Source of the DNA: Modestobacter italicus | Lineage (GTDB): Bacteria; Actinomycetota; Actinomycetes; Mycobacteriales; Geodermatophilaceae | DNA: 64,000 bases | NCBI RefSeq assembly: GCF_000306785.1 | Contig: NC_017955.1 | Location: forward strand, 5,394,001-5,458,000 | Direction: 5' to 3' | In this document: piece after piece, positions 56,801 through 64,000 of the stretch | Position numbering within the stretch: the first letter of the stretch is position 1 | Layout of the letters: each line of letters begins with the position of its first letter | Program-made: the position numbers and the translations under genes | Notes under the pieces: model-generated | Seen by the model: the letters and a program-made list of their open reading frames with translations, nothing else | Database searches by the model: none | What the model was told of the DNA's origin: nothing

Positions 56801-57881
56801 TGTACCTGGCCAGGACGTTGGTGACAGCGGTCGGGCTTGAACGCAGGAGAACCTCCGAGTGGGGTGTGGCTTGTCGAAGGCCCACATCCACCCGGAGGTT
56901 CTCATGTCTCACGGTAATGCCCGCCTGACCGTCCACGGCCGCAAGTTGATCGTCGACCGGCATGCCGCCGGCTGGAAGCAGGCGCACATCGCCGCGGCGA
57001 TGGGTATCTCACGCAAGTGCGTGAAGACGTGGATCACCCGCTACGACGCCGAGGGCGAGGCCGGGCTGGCCGACCGGTCCAGCCGCCCGCACACCACCCC
57101 AACCCGCACTCCGGTGCAGGTCGAGGACCGCATCATCGAACTACGCGGCCGTGAGCGCCGGGGACCTGACTGGCTCGGCGCCGAGCTGGGCGTGCCAGCC
57201 CGCACCGTGTCCCGGGTCTTGGTCCGCCGCGGGCAACCCCGGCTGTGCGCCCTGGACCCGCTCACCGGGCAGATGATCCGCTCCTCCAAGCAGACCGCGG
57301 TCCGCTATGAGCGATCCCGGCCCGGCGAGCTGGTGCACATGGACGTCAAGAAGCTCGGACGCATCCCCGACGGCGGGGGCTGGCGTTCGCTGGGCCGGGC
57401 CGCGCGGGAGACCACCCGGGACCGCACCAGCAAGCTCGGTTATGACTACGTGCACTCACTCGTCGATGACTACTCCCGGCTGGCCTACTCCGAGGTGCTC
57501 CCCGACGAGAAGGGCAGCACCTGCGCCGGCTTCCTGACCCGGGCCGCGGGCTACTTCGCCGCTCATGGCATCAACCGGATCGAACGGGTGATGACCGACA
57601 ACGCCTGGGCCTACAAGTACTCACTCACAGGCGTCTGCGCCCAGCTCGGGGCCCGACAGAAGTTCATCCGCCCGCACTGCCCGTGGCAGAACGGGAAGGT
57701 CGAGCGACTCAACCGCACCCTGGCTACCGAGTGGGCCTACCGGCAGGTCTTCACCAGCAACGACCAACGCGCCGCTGCCCTTGCTCCCTGGATCGAGCAC
57801 TACAACACTCGACGCCGCCACTCAGCACTCGGCGGCCTGCCCCCGATCAGCCGACTGGCACCAACCTGATGGCCGGGTACA
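56801..57881 (+). mobile_element. IS481-family insertion sequence, intact
   Basis: A 1081-bp element. The left end (56801-56827, TGTACCTGGCCAGGACGTTG...) and the right end read inward (57881-57855, TGTACCCGGCCATCAGGTTG...) match at about 22 of 27 positions. A 6-bp duplication CCTAGC flanks it. It carries a single transposase gene whose stop lies inside the right repeat. Intact ends, duplication and reading frame indicate a recent, possibly active copy. Confidence 0.92.
56904..57869 (+). CDS. IS481-family DDE transposase
   Basis: A 321-residue transposase. N-terminal HTH (LTVHGRKLIVDRHAAGWKQA, MGISRKCVKTWITRYDAEGE), a second HTH (LGVPARTVSRVLVRRG), then the rve/DDE core: Asp in GELVHMDVKKLG, Asp in RVMTDNAWAYK and Glu in NGKVERLNRTLATEW, and the C-terminal HYNTRRRHSALGGLPP. 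All three acids present. ATG 56904 has GGAGG 7 bases upstream; codon use is less GC-extreme than neighbours, fitting a mobile gene. Confidence 0.95.
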   Translation: MSHGNARLTVHGRKLIVDRHAAGWKQAHIAAAMGISRKCVKTWITRYDAEGEAGLADRSSRPHTTPTRTPVQVEDRIIELRGRERRGPDWLGAELGVPARTVSRVLVRRGQPRLCALDPLTGQMIRSSKQTAVRYERSRPGELVHMDVKKLGRIPDGGGWRSLGRAARETTRDRTSKLGYDYVHSLVDDYSRLAYSEVLPDEKGSTCAGFLTRAAGYFAAHGINRIERVMTDNAWAYKYSLTGVCAQLGARQKFIRPHCPWQNGKVERLNRTLATEWAYRQVFTSNDQRAAALAPWIEHYNTRRRHSALGGLPPISRLAPT

Positions 57882-57887
57882 CCTAGC
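57882..57887 (+). repeat. IS target-site duplication, right copy (CCTAGC)
   Basis: Second copy of the duplication. It contains, on the minus strand, the TAG stop of the rhaB gene (57883-57885). Confidence 0.85.
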
Positions 57888-59316
57888 CGCCCGGGACGTA
57901 CCGCACCAGGTCGCTGGTGGCGGCCACCAGCGCGCGGAGGTCCTCCAGCGCGCCGGTGACCGCCCCGGCGGCCCGGGCCTGCACCAGCACGTTGCCCAGC
58001 GCGGTCGCCTCCACCGGGCCGGCCAGCACCGGCCGGCCGCACGCGTCGGCGGTTAGCTGGCAGAGCAGCGCGTTCTGCGCCCCGCCGCCCACGACGTGCA
58101 CCACGTCGACGTCCCGCCCGGAGAGCCGGACGGCGTCCTCCACGACCCGGGCGAAGGCGGTGGCCAGGCTGTCGAGCACGCACCGGACGACGGCCGGCCG
58201 GGCGACCGGCACCGGCTGCCCGGCCGCCTCGCAGGCCTGCTGCACGCGGGTCACCATCGGGCCCGGCGGCAGGAACGCCGGGTCGTCGACGTCGACCACG
58301 GCGCCACCGGCGGGCAGCTCCGCGGCCGCGGCGAGCAGGGCGGTCAGGTCGGCGCTGTCCAGCCCCCAGTCGGCCAGGCAGCCCTGCAGCACCCACAGGC
58401 CCATGACGTTGTGCAGGTACCGGATCCGGTCGTCGACGCCCCGCTCGTTGGTGAACCCGGCGGCCAGGCTCTCCGCGCCGAGCACCGGGGCCTCCAGCTC
58501 CACCCCGACCAGCGCCCAGGTGCCGCAGGCGACGTAGGCGAACCGCTCGTCGGTGGCCGGCACACCCACCACCGCCGACGCGGTGTCGTGGCTGCCCACC
58601 GCGACCAGCCGGGCGTCGTCGAGCCCGGTGGACGCCGTCACGGCCGGGCGGAGCCCGCCGAGGACCGCGCCCGGGTCGTGCACCGGCGGCAGCAGGCCGG
58701 CGTCGATCCCGGCCAGGGCGACCAGGTCCTCGGCCCACCGGCCGGTGCGCACGTCGGCCAGCCCGGTGGTGGAGACGTTGGTGGCCTCCGCCCCGAGGTG
58801 CCCGGACAGCCAGTACCCGACCAGGTCGGGCACCAGCAGCAGGTTCCGGGCCGCGGCCAGCAGCGGCCCGTCCTGCTCGGCGACGAGCTGGTAGAGCGTG
58901 GTGAACGGCAGGTGCTGCAGCCCGTTGCGCCGGTAGAGCTCGACGGCGGGCAGCCGCTGGTGCACTCGCTCGGCCACGCCGTCGGTGCGCGCGTCCCGGT
59001 AGGAGCGCGGCGCGCCCAGCAGCGTGCCGTCGGCGGCCAGCAGGCCGTAGTCGACCGCCCAGGTGGCCACCCCGACGCTGGCGACCGGCTCCCCCGCCGC
59101 GCGGGCCAGGGCGCCCACCTGGCGCAGCCCGGCCAGCGACTCGCGCCACAGCCCGAGCACGTCCCAGTGCAGCGCGGCGCCCCGCTCCCCCGGCACCTCG
59201 ACGGCGCCGTTGCGGAAGCGGGCCGCCTCGGTGAGCCGTAGGCGGCCCGGCCCGACCGCCCCCAGCATCACCCGGCCGCTGGACGCCCCGAAGTCGACCG
59301 CGGCGTGCAGGCTCAC
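57883..59316 (-). CDS. rhaB: rhamnulokinase
   Basis: A 477-residue FGGY kinase phosphorylating L-rhamnulose at O1: AAVDFGASSGRVMLGAVGPG, VGVATWAVDYGLLAADG, LLLVPDLVGYWLSGHLGAEA, AVGSHDTASAVVGVPATDER, CGTWALVGVELE, TNERGVDDRIRYLHNVMGLW and HVVGGGAQNALLCQLTADAC. Operon context (rhaM-rhaI-rhaDE) fixes the substrate better than for the paralog at 46541. GTG 59316 overlaps the upstream stop by 4 bases. Last gene of operon 2; its stop abuts the insertion sequence. Confidence 0.9.
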   Translation of the reverse strand: MSLHAAVDFGASSGRVMLGAVGPGRLRLTEAARFRNGAVEVPGERGAALHWDVLGLWRESLAGLRQVGALARAAGEPVASVGVATWAVDYGLLAADGTLLGAPRSYRDARTDGVAERVHQRLPAVELYRRNGLQHLPFTTLYQLVAEQDGPLLAAARNLLLVPDLVGYWLSGHLGAEATNVSTTGLADVRTGRWAEDLVALAGIDAGLLPPVHDPGAVLGGLRPAVTASTGLDDARLVAVGSHDTASAVVGVPATDERFAYVACGTWALVGVELEAPVLGAESLAAGFTNERGVDDRIRYLHNVMGLWVLQGCLADWGLDSADLTALLAAAAELPAGGAVVDVDDPAFLPPGPMVTRVQQACEAAGQPVPVARPAVVRCVLDSLATAFARVVEDAVRLSGRDVDVVHVVGGGAQNALLCQLTADACGRPVLAGPVEATALGNVLVQARAAGAVTGALEDLRALVAATSDLVRYVPGG

Positions 59317-61403
59317 CGCAGGAAGGCCGCTGCCACGCCGGAGTCGACGGGCACGTGCAGCCCCGTCGTCCGGGTCAGCTCACCGCCGGTGAGGGCGAAG
59401 ACCGCGTCGGCGACGTGCTCGGGCAGCACCTCCCGCTTCAGCAAGGTCCGCTGGGCGTAGAACTTGCCCAGCTCCTCCTCCGGGACGCCGTAGGTCTTGG
59501 CCCGCTGGGCGCCCCAGCCGCCGGCGAAGATGCCCGACCCGCGGACGACGCCGTCGGGGTTGATCCCGTTCACCCGGATGCCGAACTCGCCCAGCTCGGC
59601 GGCCAGCAGCCGGACCTGGTGCGCCTGGTCGGCCTTGGTCGCGGAGTAGGCGATGTTGCTCGGGCCGGCGAAGACGCTGTTCTTGGAGGAGATGTAGACG
59701 AGGTCCCCGCCCATGCCCTGCGCGATGAGCACCCGGGCGGTGGCCTGGGAGACCAGGAACGAGCCCTTGGCCATCACGTCGTGCAGGAGGTCCCACTGCT
59801 GCTCGGTGGTCTCCAGCAGCGAGGCCGAGATGGACAGGCCGGCGTTGTTGACCACCAGGTCCAGCCCGCCGAAGGCCAGCACCGCGGCGTCGACGGCCGC
59901 GGCCACGGCGGCGGCGTCGGAGACGTCGGCCGCGACGCCGATCGCCACGTCGGAGCTGCCGATCTCGGCAGCCGCGTCCGCCGCCTTGGCCGCGTCGAGG
60001 TCGGCGACGACGACGCAGGCGCCCTCGGCGGCCAGCCGCTGGGCGATCGCCCTGCCGATGCCCGAGGCGGCGCCGGTGACCAGCGCGATCCGGGTGGCCA
60101 GCGGCTTCGGCTTCGGCATCCGCTGGAGCTTGGCCTCCTCCAGCGCCCAGTACTCGATGCGGAACTTCTCCGCCTCGTCGATCGGCGCGTAGGTGCTGAT
60201 CGCCTCCGCGCCGCGCATCACGTTGACGGCGTTGACGTAGAACTCGCCGGCCACCCGGGCGGTCTGCTTGTCCTTGCCGTAGCTGAACATGCCGACGCCG
60301 GGCACCAGGACGACGAGCGGGTCGGCCCCGCGCATCGCCGGGGAGTCCGCGGTGGCGTGCCGGGCGTAGTAGGCCGCGTACTCCTCGCGGTAGGCCTCGT
60401 GCAGGGCCGGCAGCCGGTCCAGCACCTCCTGCACGCTCGCGGTGGCCGGCAGGTCGACGACCAGCGGGCGGACCTTGGTGCGCAGGAAGTGGTCCGGGCA
60501 GGAGGTGCCCAGCGCGGTCAGCCGGGGGTGCTCGGCGCGGGCCAGGAAGTCCAGCACCACGTCGGAGTCGGTGAAGTGGCCGACCTGCGGGCGGTCGGTG
60601 CTGGCCAGCCCGCGCAGCGCCGGTGCCAGCGCGGCGGCCTTGGCCCGCCGCTCGGCCTCGGGCAGCGGGGCGTAGCCGTCGAGCTGCTCGCCGAAGGGGT
60701 GCCGGCCGAGCTGGCTGGTCCGCTTGGCGATGAAGTCCTCCGCCGTGCGGATGATCTCCAGCGACCGGTCCTGGCACTCCTGGCTGGTGGCGCCCCACGC
60801 GGTGATGCCGTGGCCGCCCAGGACGCAGCCGATGGCCTGCGGGTTCTCCGCGGCGATCGCCCGGATGTCCAGCCCGAGCTGGAAGCCCGGACGGCGCCAG
60901 GGCACCCACACCACGCGGTCGCCGAACACCTCCGCCGTCAGCGCCTCGCCGTCGGCGGCGGTGGCCAGCGCGATCCCGGAGTCGGGGTGCAGGTGGTCGA
61001 CGTGGGCGACGTCGACCAGCGCGTGCATGGTGGTGTCGATCGAGGGCGCGGCCCCGCCGCGGCCGTGCAGGCAGTAGTCGAACGCGGCGACCATCTCGTC
61101 CTCGCGGTCCACCCCGGGGTAGACGTCGACCAGCGCGCGCACCCGGTCCAGCCGGAGCACGGCCAGCCCGGCCGGGGTCAGCGTGCCCAGGTCGCCGCCG
61201 GAGCCCTTGACCCAGAGCAGCTCGACCTCGCCCCCGGTGGCCGGGTCGGTACCGGTGCCCTTGGCGGAGGTGTTGCCGCCGGCGTAGTTGGTGTTGCGCG
61301 GGTCGGCGCCGAGCGCGTGGGAGCGCTCGATCAGCTGCTGCACGGTGGTGGCGCTGTCGTCCATGGTCGTCGTCTCCTCGGAGGGGGCGGTCGGGGTCGT
61401 CAT
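59313..61403 (-). CDS. bifunctional rhamnulose-1-phosphate aldolase / short-chain (lactaldehyde) dehydrogenase
   Basis: A 696-residue fusion. Residues 15-420 form a class II aldolase splitting L-rhamnulose-1-phosphate to DHAP and L-lactaldehyde: NYAGGNTSAKGTG, VAHVDHLHPDSGIALATAAD with zinc histidines, and LGGHGITAWG. Residues 440-695 form an SDR: ALVTGAASGIGRAIAQRLAA, VNNAGLSISASLLE, YISSKNSVFAGPSNIAYSATK with catalytic Ser/Tyr/Lys; it would oxidise lactaldehyde to lactate. This is the RhaE/RhaW-type enzyme. ATG 61403 lies just past the rhaI stop; ATG 61364, with a better GAGGAG site, is an alternative. Confidence 0.92.
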   Translation of the reverse strand: MTTPTAPSEETTTMDDSATTVQQLIERSHALGADPRNTNYAGGNTSAKGTGTDPATGGEVELLWVKGSGGDLGTLTPAGLAVLRLDRVRALVDVYPGVDREDEMVAAFDYCLHGRGGAAPSIDTTMHALVDVAHVDHLHPDSGIALATAADGEALTAEVFGDRVVWVPWRRPGFQLGLDIRAIAAENPQAIGCVLGGHGITAWGATSQECQDRSLEIIRTAEDFIAKRTSQLGRHPFGEQLDGYAPLPEAERRAKAAALAPALRGLASTDRPQVGHFTDSDVVLDFLARAEHPRLTALGTSCPDHFLRTKVRPLVVDLPATASVQEVLDRLPALHEAYREEYAAYYARHATADSPAMRGADPLVVLVPGVGMFSYGKDKQTARVAGEFYVNAVNVMRGAEAISTYAPIDEAEKFRIEYWALEEAKLQRMPKPKPLATRIALVTGAASGIGRAIAQRLAAEGACVVVADLDAAKAADAAAEIGSSDVAIGVAADVSDAAAVAAAVDAAVLAFGGLDLVVNNAGLSISASLLETTEQQWDLLHDVMAKGSFLVSQATARVLIAQGMGGDLVYISSKNSVFAGPSNIAYSATKADQAHQVRLLAAELGEFGIRVNGINPDGVVRGSGIFAGGWGAQRAKTYGVPEEELGKFYAQRTLLKREVLPEHVADAVFALTGGELTRTTGLHVPVDSGVAAAFLR

Positions 61404-61404
61404 C

Positions 61405-62574
61405 TCAGGCGCCCCAGCCGGCCTGCTGGCCACCGACGCGGTCGGCGGCGATGCGCTCGGCGTGGCCGGAGGCCGCGTAGGCCGCGTAGGGGTCGGCGGG
61501 CAGGCCCTGCGACTCCCGCAGCTGCGCCAGCAGCGGCCGGACGTCGGTGTTGTAGGCGTCCATCAGCGCGGCGTTCGCGCCGAGCACGTCGCCGCTGCGC
61601 TGGGCGGTGCGCAGCGCCTCGCGGTCGACCAGCAGCGCCTTGGCGGTGGCCTCCTGCACGTTCATCACCGAGCGGATCTGGCCGGGGATCTTCGGCTCGA
61701 TGTTGTGGCACTGGTCGAGCATGAAGTTGACGCCGGAGTCCGGCCGCAGCGCGTCGGCGCGGACGATCTCGTTCATGATCCGGAACAGCTGGAACGGGTC
61801 GGCGGCGCCGACGATGAGGTCGTCGTCGCCGTAGAAGCGGGAGTTGAAGTCGAAGGCGCCGAGCCGGCCGACCCGCAGCAGCTGGGCGACGATGAACTCG
61901 ATGTTGGTGTTCGGCGCGTGGTGGCCGGTGTCCAGCACCACCTTGGCCTGCTCGCCCAGGGCCAGGCAGTGCAGCAGCGACGTGCCCCAGTCCGGGATGT
62001 CCATCGTGTAGAAGTACGGCTCGTAGAACTTGTACTCCAGGATCAGCCGGTGCCCGGGGTCCAGCTCGGCGTAGACCTGCTGCAGCGACTCGGCGAGCCG
62101 TTCCTGGCGGTCGGTGATGTCGTCCTGGCCGGGGTAGTTGGTGCCGTCCGGCAGCCAGATCTTCAGGTCGGTGGAGCCGGTGGCGCGCATGACGTCGATG
62201 CACTGCACGTGGTGCGCCACGGCCTTGGCCCGCACGGCCGGGTCGGCGTTGGTCAGCGACCCGAGCTTGTAGTCGTCGTCCTGGAACAGGTTGGAGTTGA
62301 TCGCGCCGATCGAGACGCCCTCGTCGGCGGCGTGCTGGGCCAGCTTGCCGAAGTCGTCGACCAGGTCCCACGGGACGTGCAGCGACACCCGCGGCGCGAT
62401 GCCGGTGAACCGGTGCACCTGGGCGGCGTCGCTGATCTTCTCGAACGGCGTGCGCGGCACGCCGGGTGAGCTGAAGACCTTGAACCGGGTGCCGGCGTTG
62501 CCGAACGCCCACGAGGGCAGCTCGATGGTCTGGGTGGCGAGGGCGGCGAGCGCCTGCTCGCGGAGGTCGGTCAC
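61405..62574 (-). CDS. rhaI: L-rhamnose isomerase
   Basis: A 389-residue TIM-barrel isomerase converting L-rhamnose to L-rhamnulose, of the Pseudomonas stutzeri/RhaI type rather than E. coli RhaA. Metal and substrate residues are seen in KIWLPDGTNYPGQDD, LILEYKFYEPYFYTMDIPDW, VVLDTGHHAPNTNIEFIVAQ, AFDFNSRFYGDDDLIVG and FMLDQCHNIEPKIP. GTG 62574 overlaps the rhaM stop by GTGA; the open frame beyond is not used. Confidence 0.93.
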   Translation of the reverse strand: MTDLREQALAALATQTIELPSWAFGNAGTRFKVFSSPGVPRTPFEKISDAAQVHRFTGIAPRVSLHVPWDLVDDFGKLAQHAADEGVSIGAINSNLFQDDDYKLGSLTNADPAVRAKAVAHHVQCIDVMRATGSTDLKIWLPDGTNYPGQDDITDRQERLAESLQQVYAELDPGHRLILEYKFYEPYFYTMDIPDWGTSLLHCLALGEQAKVVLDTGHHAPNTNIEFIVAQLLRVGRLGAFDFNSRFYGDDDLIVGAADPFQLFRIMNEIVRADALRPDSGVNFMLDQCHNIEPKIPGQIRSVMNVQEATAKALLVDREALRTAQRSGDVLGANAALMDAYNTDVRPLLAQLRESQGLPADPYAAYAASGHAERIAADRVGGQQAGWGA

Positions 62575-62933
62575 GGGGTGTCTCCCATCGGTGGGGTGGG
62601 CTCGGCCGCGGCCGCCCGGAGCTGGGCGTCGAGGTCGAAGACGAGGTCGAGCGAGGACTTGCCGCGGCCGTCCCCGGTCTGGAAGAAGGGGGCCATCTCG
62701 GCCTCCCAGCGGGCGCTCACCGCAGCGGCGTCCACGGCGGCCTGCGCCGCGGCCAGGTCGTCGGTCACCACGGTGCCGACCAGCAGGCCGTCGTCCCGCA
62801 GGAAGAGCTGGTAGTCCCGCCACCCGGCGTCGCGCAGGGCGTGCAGCATCTCCGGCCACACCGCGGCGTGCCGCTCGCGGTACTCGGCGAGCCGGTCCGG
62901 GCGCACCTGGAGGGTGAAGCAGACGCGGGGCAC
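62571..62933 (-). CDS. rhaM: L-rhamnose mutarotase
   Basis: A 120-residue ferredoxin-like mutarotase equilibrating alpha and beta L-rhamnose. Signature segments are FTLQVRPDRLAEYRERHAAVW with the catalytic His, ALRDAGWRDYQLFLRDDGLL and RWEAEMAPFFQ. GTG 62933 with AGAGGA just upstream. First gene of operon 2, behind a strong promoter and a LacI-type operator. Confidence 0.92.
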   Translation of the reverse strand: MPRVCFTLQVRPDRLAEYRERHAAVWPEMLHALRDAGWRDYQLFLRDDGLLVGTVVTDDLAAAQAAVDAAAVSARWEAEMAPFFQTGDGRGKSSLDLVFDLDAQLRAAAAEPTPPMGDTP

Positions 62934-62965
62934 ACGGTTCCTCTCGCACGGCGCTGTGCGGCGCA

Positions 62966-62977
62966 TGAAACGTTTCA
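62966..62977. promoter_or_regulatory. LacI-type operator O1
   Basis: TGAAACGTTTCA is a perfect 12-bp palindrome of the LacI/PurR class with central CG. It lies 18-29 bases downstream of the rhaM -10, where a bound repressor would block transcription. Confidence 0.8.
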
Positions 62978-62994
62978 GGGTGTCTGTGGCGCAG

Positions 62995-63024
62995 ACCATA
63001 GGGAACCTGCTAGGAAGGTGTCAA
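62995..63024 (-). promoter_or_regulatory. rhaM operon promoter
   Basis: On the minus strand TTGACA (63024-63019), 18 bases, TATGGT (63000-62995): a near-consensus vegetative promoter, with the start expected near 62988 and the LacI operator just downstream. Confidence 0.75.
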
Positions 63025-63054
63025 CCACCGCAAGGAGACGAGTTCGTCCCGTGG

Positions 63055-63068
63055 TTGAGACGTTTCAA
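63055..63068. promoter_or_regulatory. LacI-type operator O2
   Basis: TTGAGACGTTTCAA is a 14-bp palindrome with one mismatch, sharing ACGTTTCA with O1. The centres of O1 and O2 are 90 bases apart. It lies 24 bases before the LacI coding region, suggesting autoregulation and possible looping. Confidence 0.72.
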
Positions 63069-63091
63069 CGCGCACCCCGAGGGAGGCCCCG

Positions 63092-64000
63092 CTGACCGCC
63101 AGCATCCGGGACGTCGCCCTCTGGGCCGGGGTCTCGGTGGGCACGGTCAGCAACGTCCTCAACCGCCCGGAGGCGGTGAGCCCGGCGACCCGGGAGCGCG
63201 TGCAGACGGCGATCGCCGCGCTCGGCTTCGTCCGCAACGAGTCGGCCCGGCACCTGCGCGCCGGGCGCAGCCGAACGATCGGGCTGGTGGTGCTCGACAT
63301 CGCCAACCCCTTCTTCACCGACGTCGCCCGCGGGGTCGAGGACGTCGCCGCGGCCGCCGGGCTCGCCGTGATGCTCTGCAACTCCGACGACCGGGCCGAC
63401 CGCGAGGCCGCGCACCTCGACGTCCTCACCGAGCAGCGCGTGCAGGGCGTGCTGATCACGCCCACCGCGGAGCTCTCCCCGCACGTCGAGGCGCTGCGCT
63501 CCCGGGGCACCCCCGTCGTCCTGCTGGACCGCCGCGCGACCGGGCCGGACCAGTGCGCCGTCGCGGTCGACGACGCCCTCGGGGGCCGGCTGGCCGCCGA
63601 CCACCTGCTGGAGCGCGGGCACCGGCGGATCGCCTTCATCGGCTCCTCCGGGCTGCCCCAGGTGCACGAGCGGCACGCGGGCGTGGCGGCCGCCGTCCGG
63701 GAGGGCACCGGGTCCGAGGACGCGCTCACCGTCTTCTCCCCCGCGCACCTCACCGTCGCCGGCGGCCGGGAGGCGGCCGCGCAGATCATCGGGCTCCCGG
63801 CCGGCCGGCGGCCCACCGCGGCGGTCTGCGCCAACGACCTGGTCGCCCTCGGCGTGCTCCAGGAGATGGTCCGGCACGGGGTGCGGGTCCCCGACGACTT
63901 CGCCATCGTCGGCTACGACGACATCGACTTCGCCGCGGCGGCCGCGGTGCCGCTCACCTCGGTGCGCAAGCCCCGGGTCGAGCTCGGCCGGCGGGCCGCC
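63092..64000 (+). CDS. LacI-family rhamnose regulator, 3' end outside window
   Basis: At least 303 residues: HTH SIRDVALWAGVSVGTVSNVL, hinge VRNESARHLRAGRSRTIGLV, core ANPFFTDVARGVEDVAAAAG, GVLITPTAELS, GHRRIAFIGSSGLPQVHERH, CANDLVALGVLQ and VGYDDIDFAAAAAVPLTSVR. In this frame a TGA lies at 63056-63058 and no ATG, GTG or TTG occurs before the HTH, so translation most likely starts at CTG 63092, with GGGAGG 5 bases upstream. Divergent from rhaM with two LacI operators between; it should repress operon 2 and respond to rhamnose or rhamnulose. Confidence 0.88.
   Translation, partial: MTASIRDVALWAGVSVGTVSNVLNRPEAVSPATRERVQTAIAALGFVRNESARHLRAGRSRTIGLVVLDIANPFFTDVARGVEDVAAAAGLAVMLCNSDDRADREAAHLDVLTEQRVQGVLITPTAELSPHVEALRSRGTPVVLLDRRATGPDQCAVAVDDALGGRLAADHLLERGHRRIAFIGSSGLPQVHERHAGVAAAVREGTGSEDALTVFSPAHLTVAGGREAAAQIIGLPAGRRPTAAVCANDLVALGVLQEMVRHGVRVPDDFAIVGYDDIDFAAAAAVPLTSVRKPRVELGRRAA

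Noticed and set aside
45756-64000. Sugar region as a recently acquired genomic island
   Set aside because: Apart from the insertion sequence, base composition and codon style match the rest of the window, and no integrase, tRNA or boundary repeat is seen.

Overview
The window is very GC-rich chromosomal DNA from an actinobacterium. High GC, many GTG starts, GTGA/ATGA start-stop overlaps and the gene content (DUF3097, DUF2382, HelR, MoaA/ModABC, tryptophan dioxygenase, RhaI/RhaM) suggest Geodermatophilaceae (Blastococcus, Modestobacter or Geodermatophilus). That family placement is inference from remembered gene styles, not a search. No rRNA, tRNA, CRISPR array, prophage or replication origin was recognised. 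No gene-free stretch reaches 300 bases; the longest is the 280-base divergent region at 18559-18838.

Layout. 1-13.2 kb: housekeeping and stress genes: a MoxR ATPase start at the left edge, zinc alcohol dehydrogenase, M18 aminopeptidase, SMR exporter, diguanylate cyclase, patatin, an ArsR-SRPBCC fusion behind a perfect operator palindrome, a STAS protein, and the RNA polymerase-recycling ATPase HelR preceded by a rifamycin-associated-element-like palindrome. An acyltransferase and a glycosyltransferase form a lipid/glycolipid pair. 13.2-27.7 kb: an orphan adenylation-carrier protein divergent from PPK2, a DUF2382 stress protein with a stress-sigma-like promoter, DUF3097, aldo/keto reductase, RidA plus an LLM oxidoreductase, tryptophan dioxygenase, RF3, and an Eis-like acetyltransferase plus MFS pair. 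27.9-35.8 kb: a molybdenum region with moaA-moaD on one strand and, on the other, a HTH-TOBE regulator, a decayed modA copy, modA-modB-modC, a cytidylyltransferase-like gene and moaE. A CsbD-like gene and a PAS-GAF-SpoIIE phosphatase sit between the two arms.

35.9-45.6 kb: RecQ; an ABC ATPase fused to a repeat domain that looks like a lectin beta-propeller, with a reduced FtsX-type permease; a divergent NodU-type carbamoyltransferase; a wrecked DUF4383 gene; acyl-CoA dehydrogenase; a frameshifted LacI regulator; and an ArsR-VOC pair with a clear promoter-operator. The ATPase-propeller/permease/carbamoyltransferase cluster is the best candidate here for an undescribed system.

45.6-64 kb: deoxysugar catabolism in two convergent operons. 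Operon 1 (+): DeoR regulator, rhamnulokinase-like kinase, RhaS/T/P/Q-type ABC importer, class II aldolase, HAD protein, FGGY kinase and ketose 3-epimerase. Operon 2 (-): rhaM-rhaI-rhaDE-rhaB, controlled from a divergent LacI-type gene with two operators. Together they would import L-rhamnose or a related sugar, isomerise, phosphorylate and cleave it, and oxidise lactaldehyde. An IS481-family element sits exactly where the two operons meet; its 6-bp target duplication regenerates the stop codons of both terminal genes.
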